From an uncultured Poribacteria bacterium (lineage in GTDB: Bacteria > Poribacteria > WGA-4E > WGA-3G): a stretch of 64,000 nucleotides of DNA. Below are positions 16,691 to 25,331 of the stretch, in pieces; the stretch's first letter is position 1, and each line of letters starts with the position of its first letter. The notes beneath the pieces were generated by a model that did not search any database, had not been told where the DNA came from, and was given only the letters and a program-made list of their open reading frames with translations. Position numbers and translations under genes: made by a program. The DNA lies in assembly GCA_951828515.1 (NCBI GenBank), contig OX639992.1, forward strand, positions 1,240,001 through 1,304,000, in the 5' to 3' direction.

Positions 16691-17497
16691 ATGATATTTT
16701 ATATAAAACTTTTCTTTACTTTCTTTAAACTTAACCTGAAAGCCCAAATGGAATACAGAATCAATTTTATAATGAGTATATTCCACATTTTGATTCTTCA
16801 GCTGGGAAATCTTGGGTTGATATGGGTAGTCTTGGATAGCTTCCAAGCACTCAGAGACTGGACATTTGGAGAGATTGCCTTTCTCGTAGGGTTAAGACTC
16901 CTTTCCCATGGTCTCTTCACCCTATTCCTGCCGGAGATTTATTGGGGACTCAGTAATTACATCGTCCGAGGTGAATTTGATAGATTTCTACTCAAACCTG
17001 TAAACCCGCTGTTTCTCCTCATTACCAACGGCATCATCCTGAGTGGGATCACGGATTTTTCAAGTGGGATTGTAATCTTATGGATCGCTACTAAATCTCT
17101 GGAGTTAAATTGGACTTTCATCAACCTGCTGATACTCCTCGTCGTTGTCTTTAGCGGGCTCCTGATAGAGATTTCCGCCTACTTAGCAACTTCATCCGTT
17201 GCATTCTGGGTGACCAATCTACAGACATTAAATTTCATAACGTTTCAATTCCATGAACAGTATATCCTTTATCCTGTCAGCATATACGGTAAACCTATAC
17301 AGTACTTCCTTACCTTCATAATCCCATTTGCCTTTATCAACTTTTATCCGTCGGCTTATTTTCTTGATAAGCCATCAAGTTTGCTATTCCATTCATACTT
17401 CGTATATCTTACACCGATTGTCGCCCTCATATCCTTTGGCGTGGCTTATTTTATCTGGAAACGGGGAATTTTGGCTTACCAGAGCACAGGATCATAA
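16691..17497 (+). CDS. ABC-2 type permease (ABC2_membrane_6-like), second of pair
   Basis: A 268-residue membrane protein with about six hydrophobic helices. LKAQMEYRINFIMSIFHILILQLGNLGLIWVVL begins the membrane part, and the GEFDRFLLKPVNPLFLLI cytoplasmic loop is a strong signature of the family. The C-terminus ends ..RGILAYQSTGS; the paralogue at 40066-40875 ends ..RRYESSGS, so the last residues are conserved. It would form a heterodimer with the upstream permease, driven by the ATPase at 14899-15897. A DUF5916-type protein begins 75 bases later. Confidence 0.85.
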   Translation: MIFYIKLFFTFFKLNLKAQMEYRINFIMSIFHILILQLGNLGLIWVVLDSFQALRDWTFGEIAFLVGLRLLSHGLFTLFLPEIYWGLSNYIVRGEFDRFLLKPVNPLFLLITNGIILSGITDFSSGIVILWIATKSLELNWTFINLLILLVVVFSGLLIEISAYLATSSVAFWVTNLQTLNFITFQFHEQYILYPVSIYGKPIQYFLTFIIPFAFINFYPSAYFLDKPSSLLFHSYFVYLTPIVALISFGVAYFIWKRGILAYQSTGS

Positions 17498-17571
17498 CGA
17501 CGGCCTCCACCGCTCTACACTTCCCTATGCGAACCAACAAACTTCCACCTCAATCAGTAGAGGAACTCTTT

Positions 17572-19782
17572 ATGACTAATTATTGCAATCTTTGGCGAAG
17601 AATACGGATATACTGTTTTTTTCAGTTTAGCTGCTGGCTATTATTTTCAAATTTTCTCTCGGCGGACACTGAATCGATAGAATATCGGATCAAGGCACAT
17701 CGAACTTTCGCGGACATTAAAATCGACGGTGAACTCACCGAACCAGATTGGCAAGAAGCACAACGCATCGATCACTTTGTTCAATATGAACCGGACGAAG
17801 GGGCACCAATGACGCAACCAACAGAGGTTAAAGTGCTTTATGATGATAAATACCTCTACTTCGGCTTTATCTGTTACGACAACGATTTGTCTAAAATGGC
17901 CGCCGATAAAATGCGCCGTGACGCTTCCCTGTTTGACAATGACAACGTATTTGTCCTCCTTGACACCTACAACGATCAACGAAGTGGATTTTTCTTCCGC
18001 ATCAACCCGTTAGGTACCATGGAAGATATTGCCGTGATGGATAACGGAGACAGCCGAAACGAGAATTGGGATGCTGTCTGGGAATGTCACACTAAAATCA
18101 ATGAAAGCGATTGGAGCGCGGAGATCGCTATTCCTTTCAGCCAACTCCGCTTTAAAAAGAGCAACAATATAGTTTGGGGGGTAAATTTTGGACGGAGCAT
18201 CCAACGTAATTACGAAGAAGGAACTTGGGCACCGGTGCCAAGGGCATACAGATGGCGAGCCATCTATCGCACAGCCAATCTGGGGCGTTTGATCGGCTTA
18301 GAAAATATTGTACCACGAACACATCTGGAACTACTGCCTTATGTCTTACCAGGGGTGAGTGAAAGAAAAGCGGACAATGACACAAATATTTTGCTCGATA
18401 CCGGATTGGATATCAAGTACAGTTTGACCTCAAATCTGACAGCAGATACCACCTTCAACACCGATTTTGTCCAAGTTGAAGCCGATCAGGAACAAGTAAA
18501 CTTAACCCGTTTCAGTCTCTTCTTTCCCGAAAAGCGACCCTTCTTCTTAGAAAGCGCAGCCTTGTTTGATTTCGGTATTCCGCGCACCGGTTTTCGTCAG
18601 CCGCCACCCTTGTTGCTTTTTTACAGTCGTCGCATCGGGATTCAAGATGGGCATGCTATCCCGATTCTTACCGGGGGCAAGATCACAGGAAAAATTGGGT
18701 CTTATGGGGTAGGTCTGCTAAACGTATTTACCGATAAATTTCACGCGGAAGGAACTGACGTACCACGCACAAACTACTCCGTGTTCCGTATGACGCGAGA
18801 TATTTTTAAAGGCTCAACTGTTGGTATGATTGCTATCAACAAACAGGATTCCGATACTTACAACCGGGCAGGCGGATTTGATTTCGTGTATCGCCCCATC
18901 GATAGTCTAAGTCTTCGCGGGCTCTGGGCTCGCACGTTTGAAGAAGATGTGTCGGGAGAACAAGATGCTTTGTACTTCGGAGGCACGTCGGAAACCAATA
19001 ATTTCCGTGTTATCGGATCATATACAGACATAGGTAAGAACTTTAACCCAGAAGCCGGATTCGTCTGGCGAAGAGGGAGTCGTCGTATTCGTAGCGAATT
19101 CCTTTATACACCCCTACTCGGTAAATTCGGGATTCGTCGAATCTGGACAGGACCAGAGTCCAGCTTCATTCTCAATCGAAACAATGAATTAGAAACCAGA
19201 GACTTCAGATTCGTTCTCGGAGGTGAATTTGAAAGCGGAATGGTGTTTCAGCGGTTTAATTGCCAAGTTCAGCGAACCTTTGATCGTCTCTATGAGGACT
19301 TTGAGATCCGAGAGGGGATTATTATTCCGACCGGAGAGTATAATTTCACTTCCTTCAAGGCTCTTATGTCTACTGATGACAGCAAAATGATTTCCGGTTT
19401 GTTTGTTGTGAATTTTGGTAAATTTTTTAGCGGCGAGAGACGCGGTTTTGAGATCGTCGCGGACTTCAGACCGAGTGGGCGTTTCCGTTTTCAACCGCAG
19501 TATGAATTTAACCGCGTCATACTCGAAAATAAAACATTTGATGTCAACGTCTTTGGAGCGCATGTCGCCTATTCCTTCTCCACCGCTTTTTTTGCCAGAC
19601 TTTTCGCCCAATGGAACAGTGATCAAGACCTTATAGCTACGAACTTTTTGTTGAACTATATCTATCGTCCCGGTAGTAACTTCTATCTCGTCTTTAACCA
19701 AATATACGATACCCAAGGAGAAAGGACAGATTTTGTAGATTCTACACTTGTCGCTAAAATGACTTATTGGTGGAATCCATAA
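17572..19782 (+). CDS. DUF5916-type protein with N-terminal CBM9-like domain, predicted outer-membrane barrel
   Basis: A 736-residue secreted protein. The signal segment is CFFQFSCWLLFSNFLSAD (about 14-31). The CBM9-like domain follows: IDGELTEPDWQEAQRID, KVLYDDKYLYFGFICYDND and FVLLDTYNDQRSGFFFRINPLG. The barrel region carries NTDFVQVEADQEQVNLTRF and FFPEKRPFFLESA, hallmark DUF5916 segments, then LLFYSRRIG. It ends VAKMTYWWNP, like the 36983-39214 copy (VAKVSYLWNL). ATG 17572 has AGAGGAACT upstream; an earlier ATG at 17527 lacks a signal-like N-terminus. It follows an ABC-2 trio and precedes a transmembrane sigma factor. Carbohydrate or surface-polymer binding is an inference. Confidence 0.82.
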   Translation: MTNYCNLWRRIRIYCFFQFSCWLLFSNFLSADTESIEYRIKAHRTFADIKIDGELTEPDWQEAQRIDHFVQYEPDEGAPMTQPTEVKVLYDDKYLYFGFICYDNDLSKMAADKMRRDASLFDNDNVFVLLDTYNDQRSGFFFRINPLGTMEDIAVMDNGDSRNENWDAVWECHTKINESDWSAEIAIPFSQLRFKKSNNIVWGVNFGRSIQRNYEEGTWAPVPRAYRWRAIYRTANLGRLIGLENIVPRTHLELLPYVLPGVSERKADNDTNILLDTGLDIKYSLTSNLTADTTFNTDFVQVEADQEQVNLTRFSLFFPEKRPFFLESAALFDFGIPRTGFRQPPPLLLFYSRRIGIQDGHAIPILTGGKITGKIGSYGVGLLNVFTDKFHAEGTDVPRTNYSVFRMTRDIFKGSTVGMIAINKQDSDTYNRAGGFDFVYRPIDSLSLRGLWARTFEEDVSGEQDALYFGGTSETNNFRVIGSYTDIGKNFNPEAGFVWRRGSRRIRSEFLYTPLLGKFGIRRIWTGPESSFILNRNNELETRDFRFVLGGEFESGMVFQRFNCQVQRTFDRLYEDFEIREGIIIPTGEYNFTSFKALMSTDDSKMISGLFVVNFGKFFSGERRGFEIVADFRPSGRFRFQPQYEFNRVILENKTFDVNVFGAHVAYSFSTAFFARLFAQWNSDQDLIATNFLLNYIYRPGSNFYLVFNQIYDTQGERTDFVDSTLVAKMTYWWNP

Positions 19783-19831
19783 ATTGGTCTGAATAAAATG
19801 ATGTTCGCATAATCTGTGAGAAATGGATATA

Positions 19832-19872
19832 TCCGCTGCTACAGAACATTTGATATTTCCAAGCGGAGTTTT
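19832..19872 (+). terminator. weak terminator-like hairpin
   Basis: TCCGCT (19832-19837) pairs with AGCGGA (19862-19867), followed by GTTTTT, after the DUF5916 gene. The loop is long (24 bases) and the stem short, so termination is uncertain. Confidence 0.3.
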
Positions 19873-19999
19873 TGAGTAGGATCTGTTTTTTTATATAAAT
19901 AGGTTGGTAGTTCACTATATAATGAGATTATATAAACCGTTCTGATTAAACCTATTGCCGAGTGCGGACATTCAAATCTACAGTTTAGGAGGGTTTCCG

Positions 20000-22984
20000 G
20001 TGGAAAAAGGAAATGATGCGCAGCTCATTCAGGATACGTTGGCAGGCGATGATGAAGCCTTTAATGCTTTGGTGCGAAAGTACCAAAAGAGCGTTCACGC
20101 CCTTGCGTGGCGAAAAATAGGTGATTTTCAGGACGCTGAGGAGGTAACCCAAGACACTTTCCTGCAAGCATACAAAAAACTTTCGACGCTCAGGAACCCT
20201 CATCAATTCGCTGGATGGCTGTATGTTATCGCAAACCGGCTTTGTCTCAATTGGATTCAAAAACAGAAATCTGCCATACAATCCTTAGAGGACACGCCTA
20301 TGAAAGAAATCGAGAATGCGTCGTATACACATTATGAATCCGCGCGACGTGAGACGGCAGCCGGCGAGTATCGCCTTGAACGCGCCAAAAAACTGCTCGC
20401 AAAACTGCCGGAAAGTGAGCGCACTGTCGTCACCCTCTACTATCTCGGTGAGATGAGCACCAAGGAGATTAGCAGATTCTTGGGAGTGTCCGTAAACACC
20501 ATTACCAGTCGGCTCCAGCGCGGACGAAAGCGTTTACAAGACGACCAAGAACATCTCATCAAAGAAGTCCTCGGCGGCACGCAGATACCGGCGCGTTTGA
20601 GCGAGAGCATCAAGCGGCAAATCGCCGATATGAAACCTACACCGTCGTCACCTGGAAAACCGTTGCTACCGTGGAGTGCCTTCGGCGCAGCTGTGGTCAT
20701 GATTATATTGACGCTCGGGGTCAGCAACCGATATCTTGCCCGTTTTCAGAGACCTTACAACTTTGAGGCACAATCTGAACCTACCATTGAAATCATTGAG
20801 GCACCTGTCGTTTTTGATGTTGAATCGAAACCTGATGTGCGAAATCAAATTGGACGAGTTACGTCCTCAGACAATAACATAGGGAGGAGTTCGCAGACTT
20901 TTGAGCACGTTTCAACATCTAATGCACAAGAAAATTCCGCTAAGTTTTCCAGAGCACAGTGGATACAAGGGAATGCACCACCGGGCGGGCATGTCCTTAA
21001 TATCTTTGCTGAACCTGAAGGTACCCTGTATGCTGCTTCACCAACAGGGATGTACAGACTTGCAGCAGGCGCGACTACATGGACACACATCAACGCAAAT
21101 ATCCCGATTGATAAATCTTTCAGGTTTCCGATGGCAGCGCATAAAGGAACCCTTTATATCGTCTCTGCTGATGAGATATTTACTTCAGAAGATACGGGTG
21201 AGACGTGGAATTCGATGGGTTCTCGACCGAAGGGATACCCTATTGGACTCATCATCACGAATGCGCCACAGGCACCTATTACGATGTATCTTGCGCTTCA
21301 ACATAAACAGATTTTTCGTTCTACGGATGGTGGCATAACATGGAACCTCTTCAATGACGGACTAAAAAACGAAAGGATTTCTGCTATAGCGACCGTTGGA
21401 AAAATAGTGTTCGTTGGCACGAATCGTGGACTCTATCGTCTCGATTCAGATATTTGGAAAAAGGTGCCGGTAGGCACATCACAAACCGTCTATTCCTTGG
21501 CAGTATTTAATAATAATGTTTATGTTGCAATGGGGCCTGATCTGCCGCATCACGATTCAGATATTTGGAAAAAGGTGCCGGTAGGTGCATCACAAACTGT
21601 CTATTCCTTGGCAGTGTTTAATAACAATCTGCATGCTGAAACAGGTCCCTACCGACTCGGATTCACGCCAATAGAGGTAGGGAAACCAGCGGTGCCGAAA
21701 AGCGAGTCACATCCAGTTAGGATCTTCCACTCGGCTGACTTGGGAGCGTCATGGACCGAAATAATGCATATAGATAAACCTGACTCGAAGGCGGGTGCAT
21801 CGGGTATAACGGTTTTAGCTGCCGGTGAAACGATCTTAGCCTTGGGAGCGACACAATCTCGTTCAACAGATGGTGGGCATACGTGGACAGAGTTCGGAGT
21901 TGACACGGATATGCCCATGATCAGCAACCTTCCAGCCGTAGCGATGAACAAGACAACATTCTACAAAGCCGGTGCATCTGGTATTCATCGCACAACCGAT
22001 AGCGGTAAATCGTGGCATCTATTTATGGATGGAATCGTAGGAACAAGGACAAACAACCTGGTTGTCTTCAACAACAGATTATACGCGCATACCGGCTATG
22101 AAGTTTATCAATCAACAGATGAAGGTCGGACTTGGAAAAAACTTTCGATTGCCGGGGAGTTTGCTACGGCGGCGACTCCGTCTGACCCCTTAAAACAGGA
22201 CAAGTTAGGTGTTTATACCTCTTTCGATTCAAAGTTGATGCTTGACGGTAACATACTTTATTTCGTTTCGCCTGAAAAGCAGGTTTTGCGAATTTACCGT
22301 TTATCTGCAGACGGCAATACGCTAATTCCTGTTCAAGACTTTTCCACTCACGACCCAGATTCACTATCTCCTCTGCCTGAAAAAGAGGCGAAAATCAAAG
22401 CGATTGTTGTCAGTAATAATGTGTTCTACGCAGAACACAGACAAAGACTTTTCAAGTGGAAACTCGGGGATCCCAAATGGATAGATACCGGATTGATAAA
22501 CACTGATAAACAACCTAATGCGGATATGAAAAATGGTTTCACGGTAGCAGTTTTAGAAGAAACCGTCTACGTCGGTAAGCGAGATGGTCAACTATTTCAA
22601 TCGCTGGATAGTGGAAAAAACTGGAAAGATATTACGCTAAGCCTGCCCCTTCGCTTTACGCATTTCAACGAGATCCTCTTTGTAGGCTCAACGGTTTATG
22701 TCGCAACAGACGCAGGTGTCTTGGCTTCACAAACCGGCGAACACTGGCACGTGATAACTGATAACCTTGGAGAGCGTCCCAGCATAAACAGATTTGCTAT
22801 AGATGGTACAACAGTTTATGGCACTGACGATGCGGGTGTCTACCGTTTGGACACCCTTGGCAAGTGGAAGCAGATTGCTTCAGAAGTTTTAGGGGACGTT
22901 AATTCTCTCGCCGTCCTTAACAATCAACTCTATACTGCTATTAATGAGCGAGGGATTTTTCATATCTCACTTGGCGAAGAATAG
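20000..22984 (+). CDS. transmembrane ECF-type sigma factor with Asp-box (BNR/sialidase-like) propeller ectodomain
   Basis: A 994-residue fusion. Residues 1 to about 185 are a sigma70 region 2 and 4 protein: DEAFNALVRKYQKSVHALAW, AEEVTQDTFLQAYKKL, GWLYVIANRLCLNWI, then SERTVVTLYYLGEMSTKEIS and SRLQRGRKRL. A single hydrophobic helix follows (about 223-245, WSAFGAAVVMIILTLGVSN), then a conserved PYNFEAQSEPTIEI juxtamembrane segment. The remaining 700 residues are beta-rich, with seven Asp-boxes such as STDGGITW, SADLGASW, TTDSGKSW and SLDSGKNW. GTG 20000 follows TTAGGAGG. No anti-sigma gene is adjacent. I infer an outside sensor directly tethering a sigma factor, with release likely by proteolysis. 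Paralogue on the minus strand at 55174-58047. Confidence 0.85.
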   Translation: MEKGNDAQLIQDTLAGDDEAFNALVRKYQKSVHALAWRKIGDFQDAEEVTQDTFLQAYKKLSTLRNPHQFAGWLYVIANRLCLNWIQKQKSAIQSLEDTPMKEIENASYTHYESARRETAAGEYRLERAKKLLAKLPESERTVVTLYYLGEMSTKEISRFLGVSVNTITSRLQRGRKRLQDDQEHLIKEVLGGTQIPARLSESIKRQIADMKPTPSSPGKPLLPWSAFGAAVVMIILTLGVSNRYLARFQRPYNFEAQSEPTIEIIEAPVVFDVESKPDVRNQIGRVTSSDNNIGRSSQTFEHVSTSNAQENSAKFSRAQWIQGNAPPGGHVLNIFAEPEGTLYAASPTGMYRLAAGATTWTHINANIPIDKSFRFPMAAHKGTLYIVSADEIFTSEDTGETWNSMGSRPKGYPIGLIITNAPQAPITMYLALQHKQIFRSTDGGITWNLFNDGLKNERISAIATVGKIVFVGTNRGLYRLDSDIWKKVPVGTSQTVYSLAVFNNNVYVAMGPDLPHHDSDIWKKVPVGASQTVYSLAVFNNNLHAETGPYRLGFTPIEVGKPAVPKSESHPVRIFHSADLGASWTEIMHIDKPDSKAGASGITVLAAGETILALGATQSRSTDGGHTWTEFGVDTDMPMISNLPAVAMNKTTFYKAGASGIHRTTDSGKSWHLFMDGIVGTRTNNLVVFNNRLYAHTGYEVYQSTDEGRTWKKLSIAGEFATAATPSDPLKQDKLGVYTSFDSKLMLDGNILYFVSPEKQVLRIYRLSADGNTLIPVQDFSTHDPDSLSPLPEKEAKIKAIVVSNNVFYAEHRQRLFKWKLGDPKWIDTGLINTDKQPNADMKNGFTVAVLEETVYVGKRDGQLFQSLDSGKNWKDITLSLPLRFTHFNEILFVGSTVYVATDAGVLASQTGEHWHVITDNLGERPSINRFAIDGTTVYGTDDAGVYRLDTLGKWKQIASEVLGDVNSLAVLNNQLYTAINERGIFHISLGEE
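21443..21664 (+). repeat. in-frame tandem duplication (111 bases) inside the propeller
   Basis: Two adjacent 111-base units, 21443-21553 and 21554-21664, both begin with GATTCAGATATTTGGAAAAA and encode DSDIWKKVPVG-T/A-SQTVYSLAVFNNN. The 37-residue duplication keeps frame and differs by a modest number of bases, mostly toward the end, so it is fairly recent. The paralogue at 55174-58047 has a single copy here. Confidence 0.85.
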
Positions 22985-23015
22985 ATGAAACAAACACCCG
23001 CACTTAATTTGTATT

Positions 23016-23963
23016 ATGAATATGGATTTCGTTGAAGCACTCTCCACAGATAATTTGACTGCTATAAGGGCAACCCCCAAAACTGACGTTCACTGTCATG
23101 CATTTTTCAGTACGCGATTAGAGAACATAGAACGTTGGATAGGGCATTCTTTAACAAAACCGCCTCCCAAGATGAATGGACTTGAAGAGATGATGGCGTA
23201 TGCGGACGCGGTCTTAGCATCTCCCATAAAACACCGTGAAGGTTTCGAGTTCGTAGGCGTGTCGGCGATGAATGACGCAATTCAGGATGGCGTTGTTATG
23301 CTTGAGATGAGCTTCGACATCCGTCTGGCAGAATTCTATCCTGACGGGGTGGCTGGACTTTGTGCGTTTATTGAAACGTTGGTTGAGCGATTTCGGGGAC
23401 AGGCAGATTTACGTCCAGAACTCGGCTTTTCTCGTGGAAATGCTGACGATCCGAAACTAACGAGTTTAGCATACGAGGCAGTAGAGTCCGGGACATTTCA
23501 ATCAATAGATCTCTATAGTCGTCAAGAGGTGTGTCCACCTGAGGTTATGAAACCGTTATTTACAAAGGCACGCGAAGCCGGAATGAAACTCAAAGCACAC
23601 GTTGGCGAGTTCGGTGGGGCGGAAGAGGTCCGAAGAACCGTCGAAGTCTTGGATTTGGACGAGGTTCAGCACGGTATCGGTGCCGCAGAGTCGGTTGAAA
23701 TCATGCGGTGGCTTTCGGAAAACCAGATTCAATTGAACGTGTGTCCAACGAGTAATGTGATGTTGGGTGGCGTGTCCGACCTCGCCTCACATCCGATCCG
23801 AATCTTATTTGATAACGGTATATCGGTGACGATTAATACGGACGATCTAATGATATTCGGTCAGAGTGTCTCCGAAGAGTATCGAAATCTCTACCGAGCG
23901 GGTGTCTTCAGTGCTGAAGAATTAGACGATATTCGACACGCGTCCCTTGAAGCACATGATTGA
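23016..23963 (+). CDS. adenosine deaminase-like amidohydrolase
   Basis: A 315-residue paralogue of the protein at 8695-9633. It shares the HxH in TDVHCHAF, the run HVGEFGGAEEVRRTVEVLDL, VQHGIGAAES and TINTDDLMIFGQSVSEEYRN. The long block from about residue 195 to 300 is almost identical between the two, while the first third differs more. It lies 31 bases downstream of the transmembrane sigma factor and points the same way. The substrate is unknown; adenosine deaminase group membership is from the metal-binding pattern. The protein continues a few residues past the other copy. Confidence 0.78.
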   Translation: MNMDFVEALSTDNLTAIRATPKTDVHCHAFFSTRLENIERWIGHSLTKPPPKMNGLEEMMAYADAVLASPIKHREGFEFVGVSAMNDAIQDGVVMLEMSFDIRLAEFYPDGVAGLCAFIETLVERFRGQADLRPELGFSRGNADDPKLTSLAYEAVESGTFQSIDLYSRQEVCPPEVMKPLFTKAREAGMKLKAHVGEFGGAEEVRRTVEVLDLDEVQHGIGAAESVEIMRWLSENQIQLNVCPTSNVMLGGVSDLASHPIRILFDNGISVTINTDDLMIFGQSVSEEYRNLYRAGVFSAEELDDIRHASLEAHD

Positions 23964-23980
23964 CACCCAGCTTGCTATGG

Positions 23981-25060
23981 TTACTCGGTCCTGGGTTGTC
24001 TGGCAGTTGGATTTCTTTGTAAACGGATTTTTGAGTCTTTCAAGGGCAGTTCAATACGGGCACCGTTGTGTAGATGCGATTCAATGATGCCAAAAATCAG
24101 TTCAGTGCTGGCATACGCGCACCGGACCCCGCCTCGAGTCGGTTGCCCAGTATCTAAGGCGTGAACAAGGTCTTTAACCAAGTTTGCCGTGCTACTGGTG
24201 CGTTCAAATGCGGGAAAGGTTTCAGGAACCTGACATGCCCTCCATCCGGGTATATCTTGCTGTTTACGGAGATGCCACTGCCAACCGTTGTTCCAGCAGG
24301 TAACGGTTCCGCCATCACAAATCGCTTCCCATTCACTACTCCGTGGCGTTAGCAAGGCATGTGCCGTCACACCATTTTCAAATTGGATTGTTCCACCGCC
24401 AGACGGATCAGCTCGCAGTTCATTCCCATCAAAAACCGAATCGCCTTGTGGCAGATACCCAGTGATCCAACTTGCAGGTGCATCGCTATTCAAACGTAAA
24501 ATCAGGTCGAAGTGATGGCTGGCTGAGTTGAAAAGTGTACCGTTTGAATAGATAATCAAGGTGCGTAGGTTACCAATTTCACCACTGTCAATGATCTCTT
24601 TCATCTTGTCGAAACCTGTATGCCACCGACGATTTGTGCCAAGGTTAAAGGCGACATTGTTTTCTTCGACCGCCGATACCATTGCTGCGGCTTCATCCAT
24701 AGAAGCCGCCATCGCCTTTTCGGCATAGATGGCTTTCACACCGTGCTTCGCTGCGTAAATAACAATTTCTGCGCGATGCTCTGGCTGTGTGGCAACACTG
24801 ACAATATCAGGTTGTTCTTTTTCAAGCATGTCCCGATAATCCGTGTATTGATTCGCTTTTGGGACATTATATCGGTTTCCAAAATGCTCCATTACGTCTG
24901 GACGCAGATCCGCACATGCGACAAGATCGGTTCGTTCTTCGGCAAAATAGCCTGCGGCATGGGAATAAGGCAACTGAATCGCTTCGTAATCGGGGACTTC
25001 GTTATCAATAAATGCACCCATTCGGCTACAACCGATAACAGCGGCACGATACGTTTTCAT
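23981..25060 (-). CDS. Gfo/Idh/MocA family NAD(P)-dependent oxidoreductase
   Basis: A 359-residue oxidoreductase acting on sugars or cyclitols. The N-terminal Rossmann strand is YRAAVIGCSRMGAFIDNE, where the usual GxGxxG reads GCSRMG. The AEKAMA segment (about 108-113) stands where the family has EKP, so proline is replaced. The C-terminal half is the expected alpha/beta dimerisation and substrate domain, with the SASHHFDLILRL segment where the family often has a catalytic histidine. The start has AAGGAG nine bases upstream on the minus strand. It is convergent with the deaminase-like gene and stands alone. Confidence 0.82.
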   Translation of the reverse strand: MKTYRAAVIGCSRMGAFIDNEVPDYEAIQLPYSHAAGYFAEERTDLVACADLRPDVMEHFGNRYNVPKANQYTDYRDMLEKEQPDIVSVATQPEHRAEIVIYAAKHGVKAIYAEKAMAASMDEAAAMVSAVEENNVAFNLGTNRRWHTGFDKMKEIIDSGEIGNLRTLIIYSNGTLFNSASHHFDLILRLNSDAPASWITGYLPQGDSVFDGNELRADPSGGGTIQFENGVTAHALLTPRSSEWEAICDGGTVTCWNNGWQWHLRKQQDIPGWRACQVPETFPAFERTSSTANLVKDLVHALDTGQPTRGGVRCAYASTELIFGIIESHLHNGARIELPLKDSKIRLQRNPTARQPRTE

Positions 25061-25331
25061 TGGTATTCTCCTTGTCCTGAATCAAATGATTCGATCGGTT
25101 CTTCTACTGCATTCGATCAATTCTTCACTGATAAAAAGAATAACCAATTTCGTGAAACACGTCAAGAAAAATCAGCACATCATTCACGTGATGTCTTCTA
25201 AAGTGCATCCAAAATTGTATGTAGGTGAAAGATTATCACGTCTTATCATAGTCTTAACCAACGTCCCTTTGGATCATTCTCAAAAATTTGAAGCGATTCG
25301 GGGTAGACGACACAAAGGTAATTGAAACATA

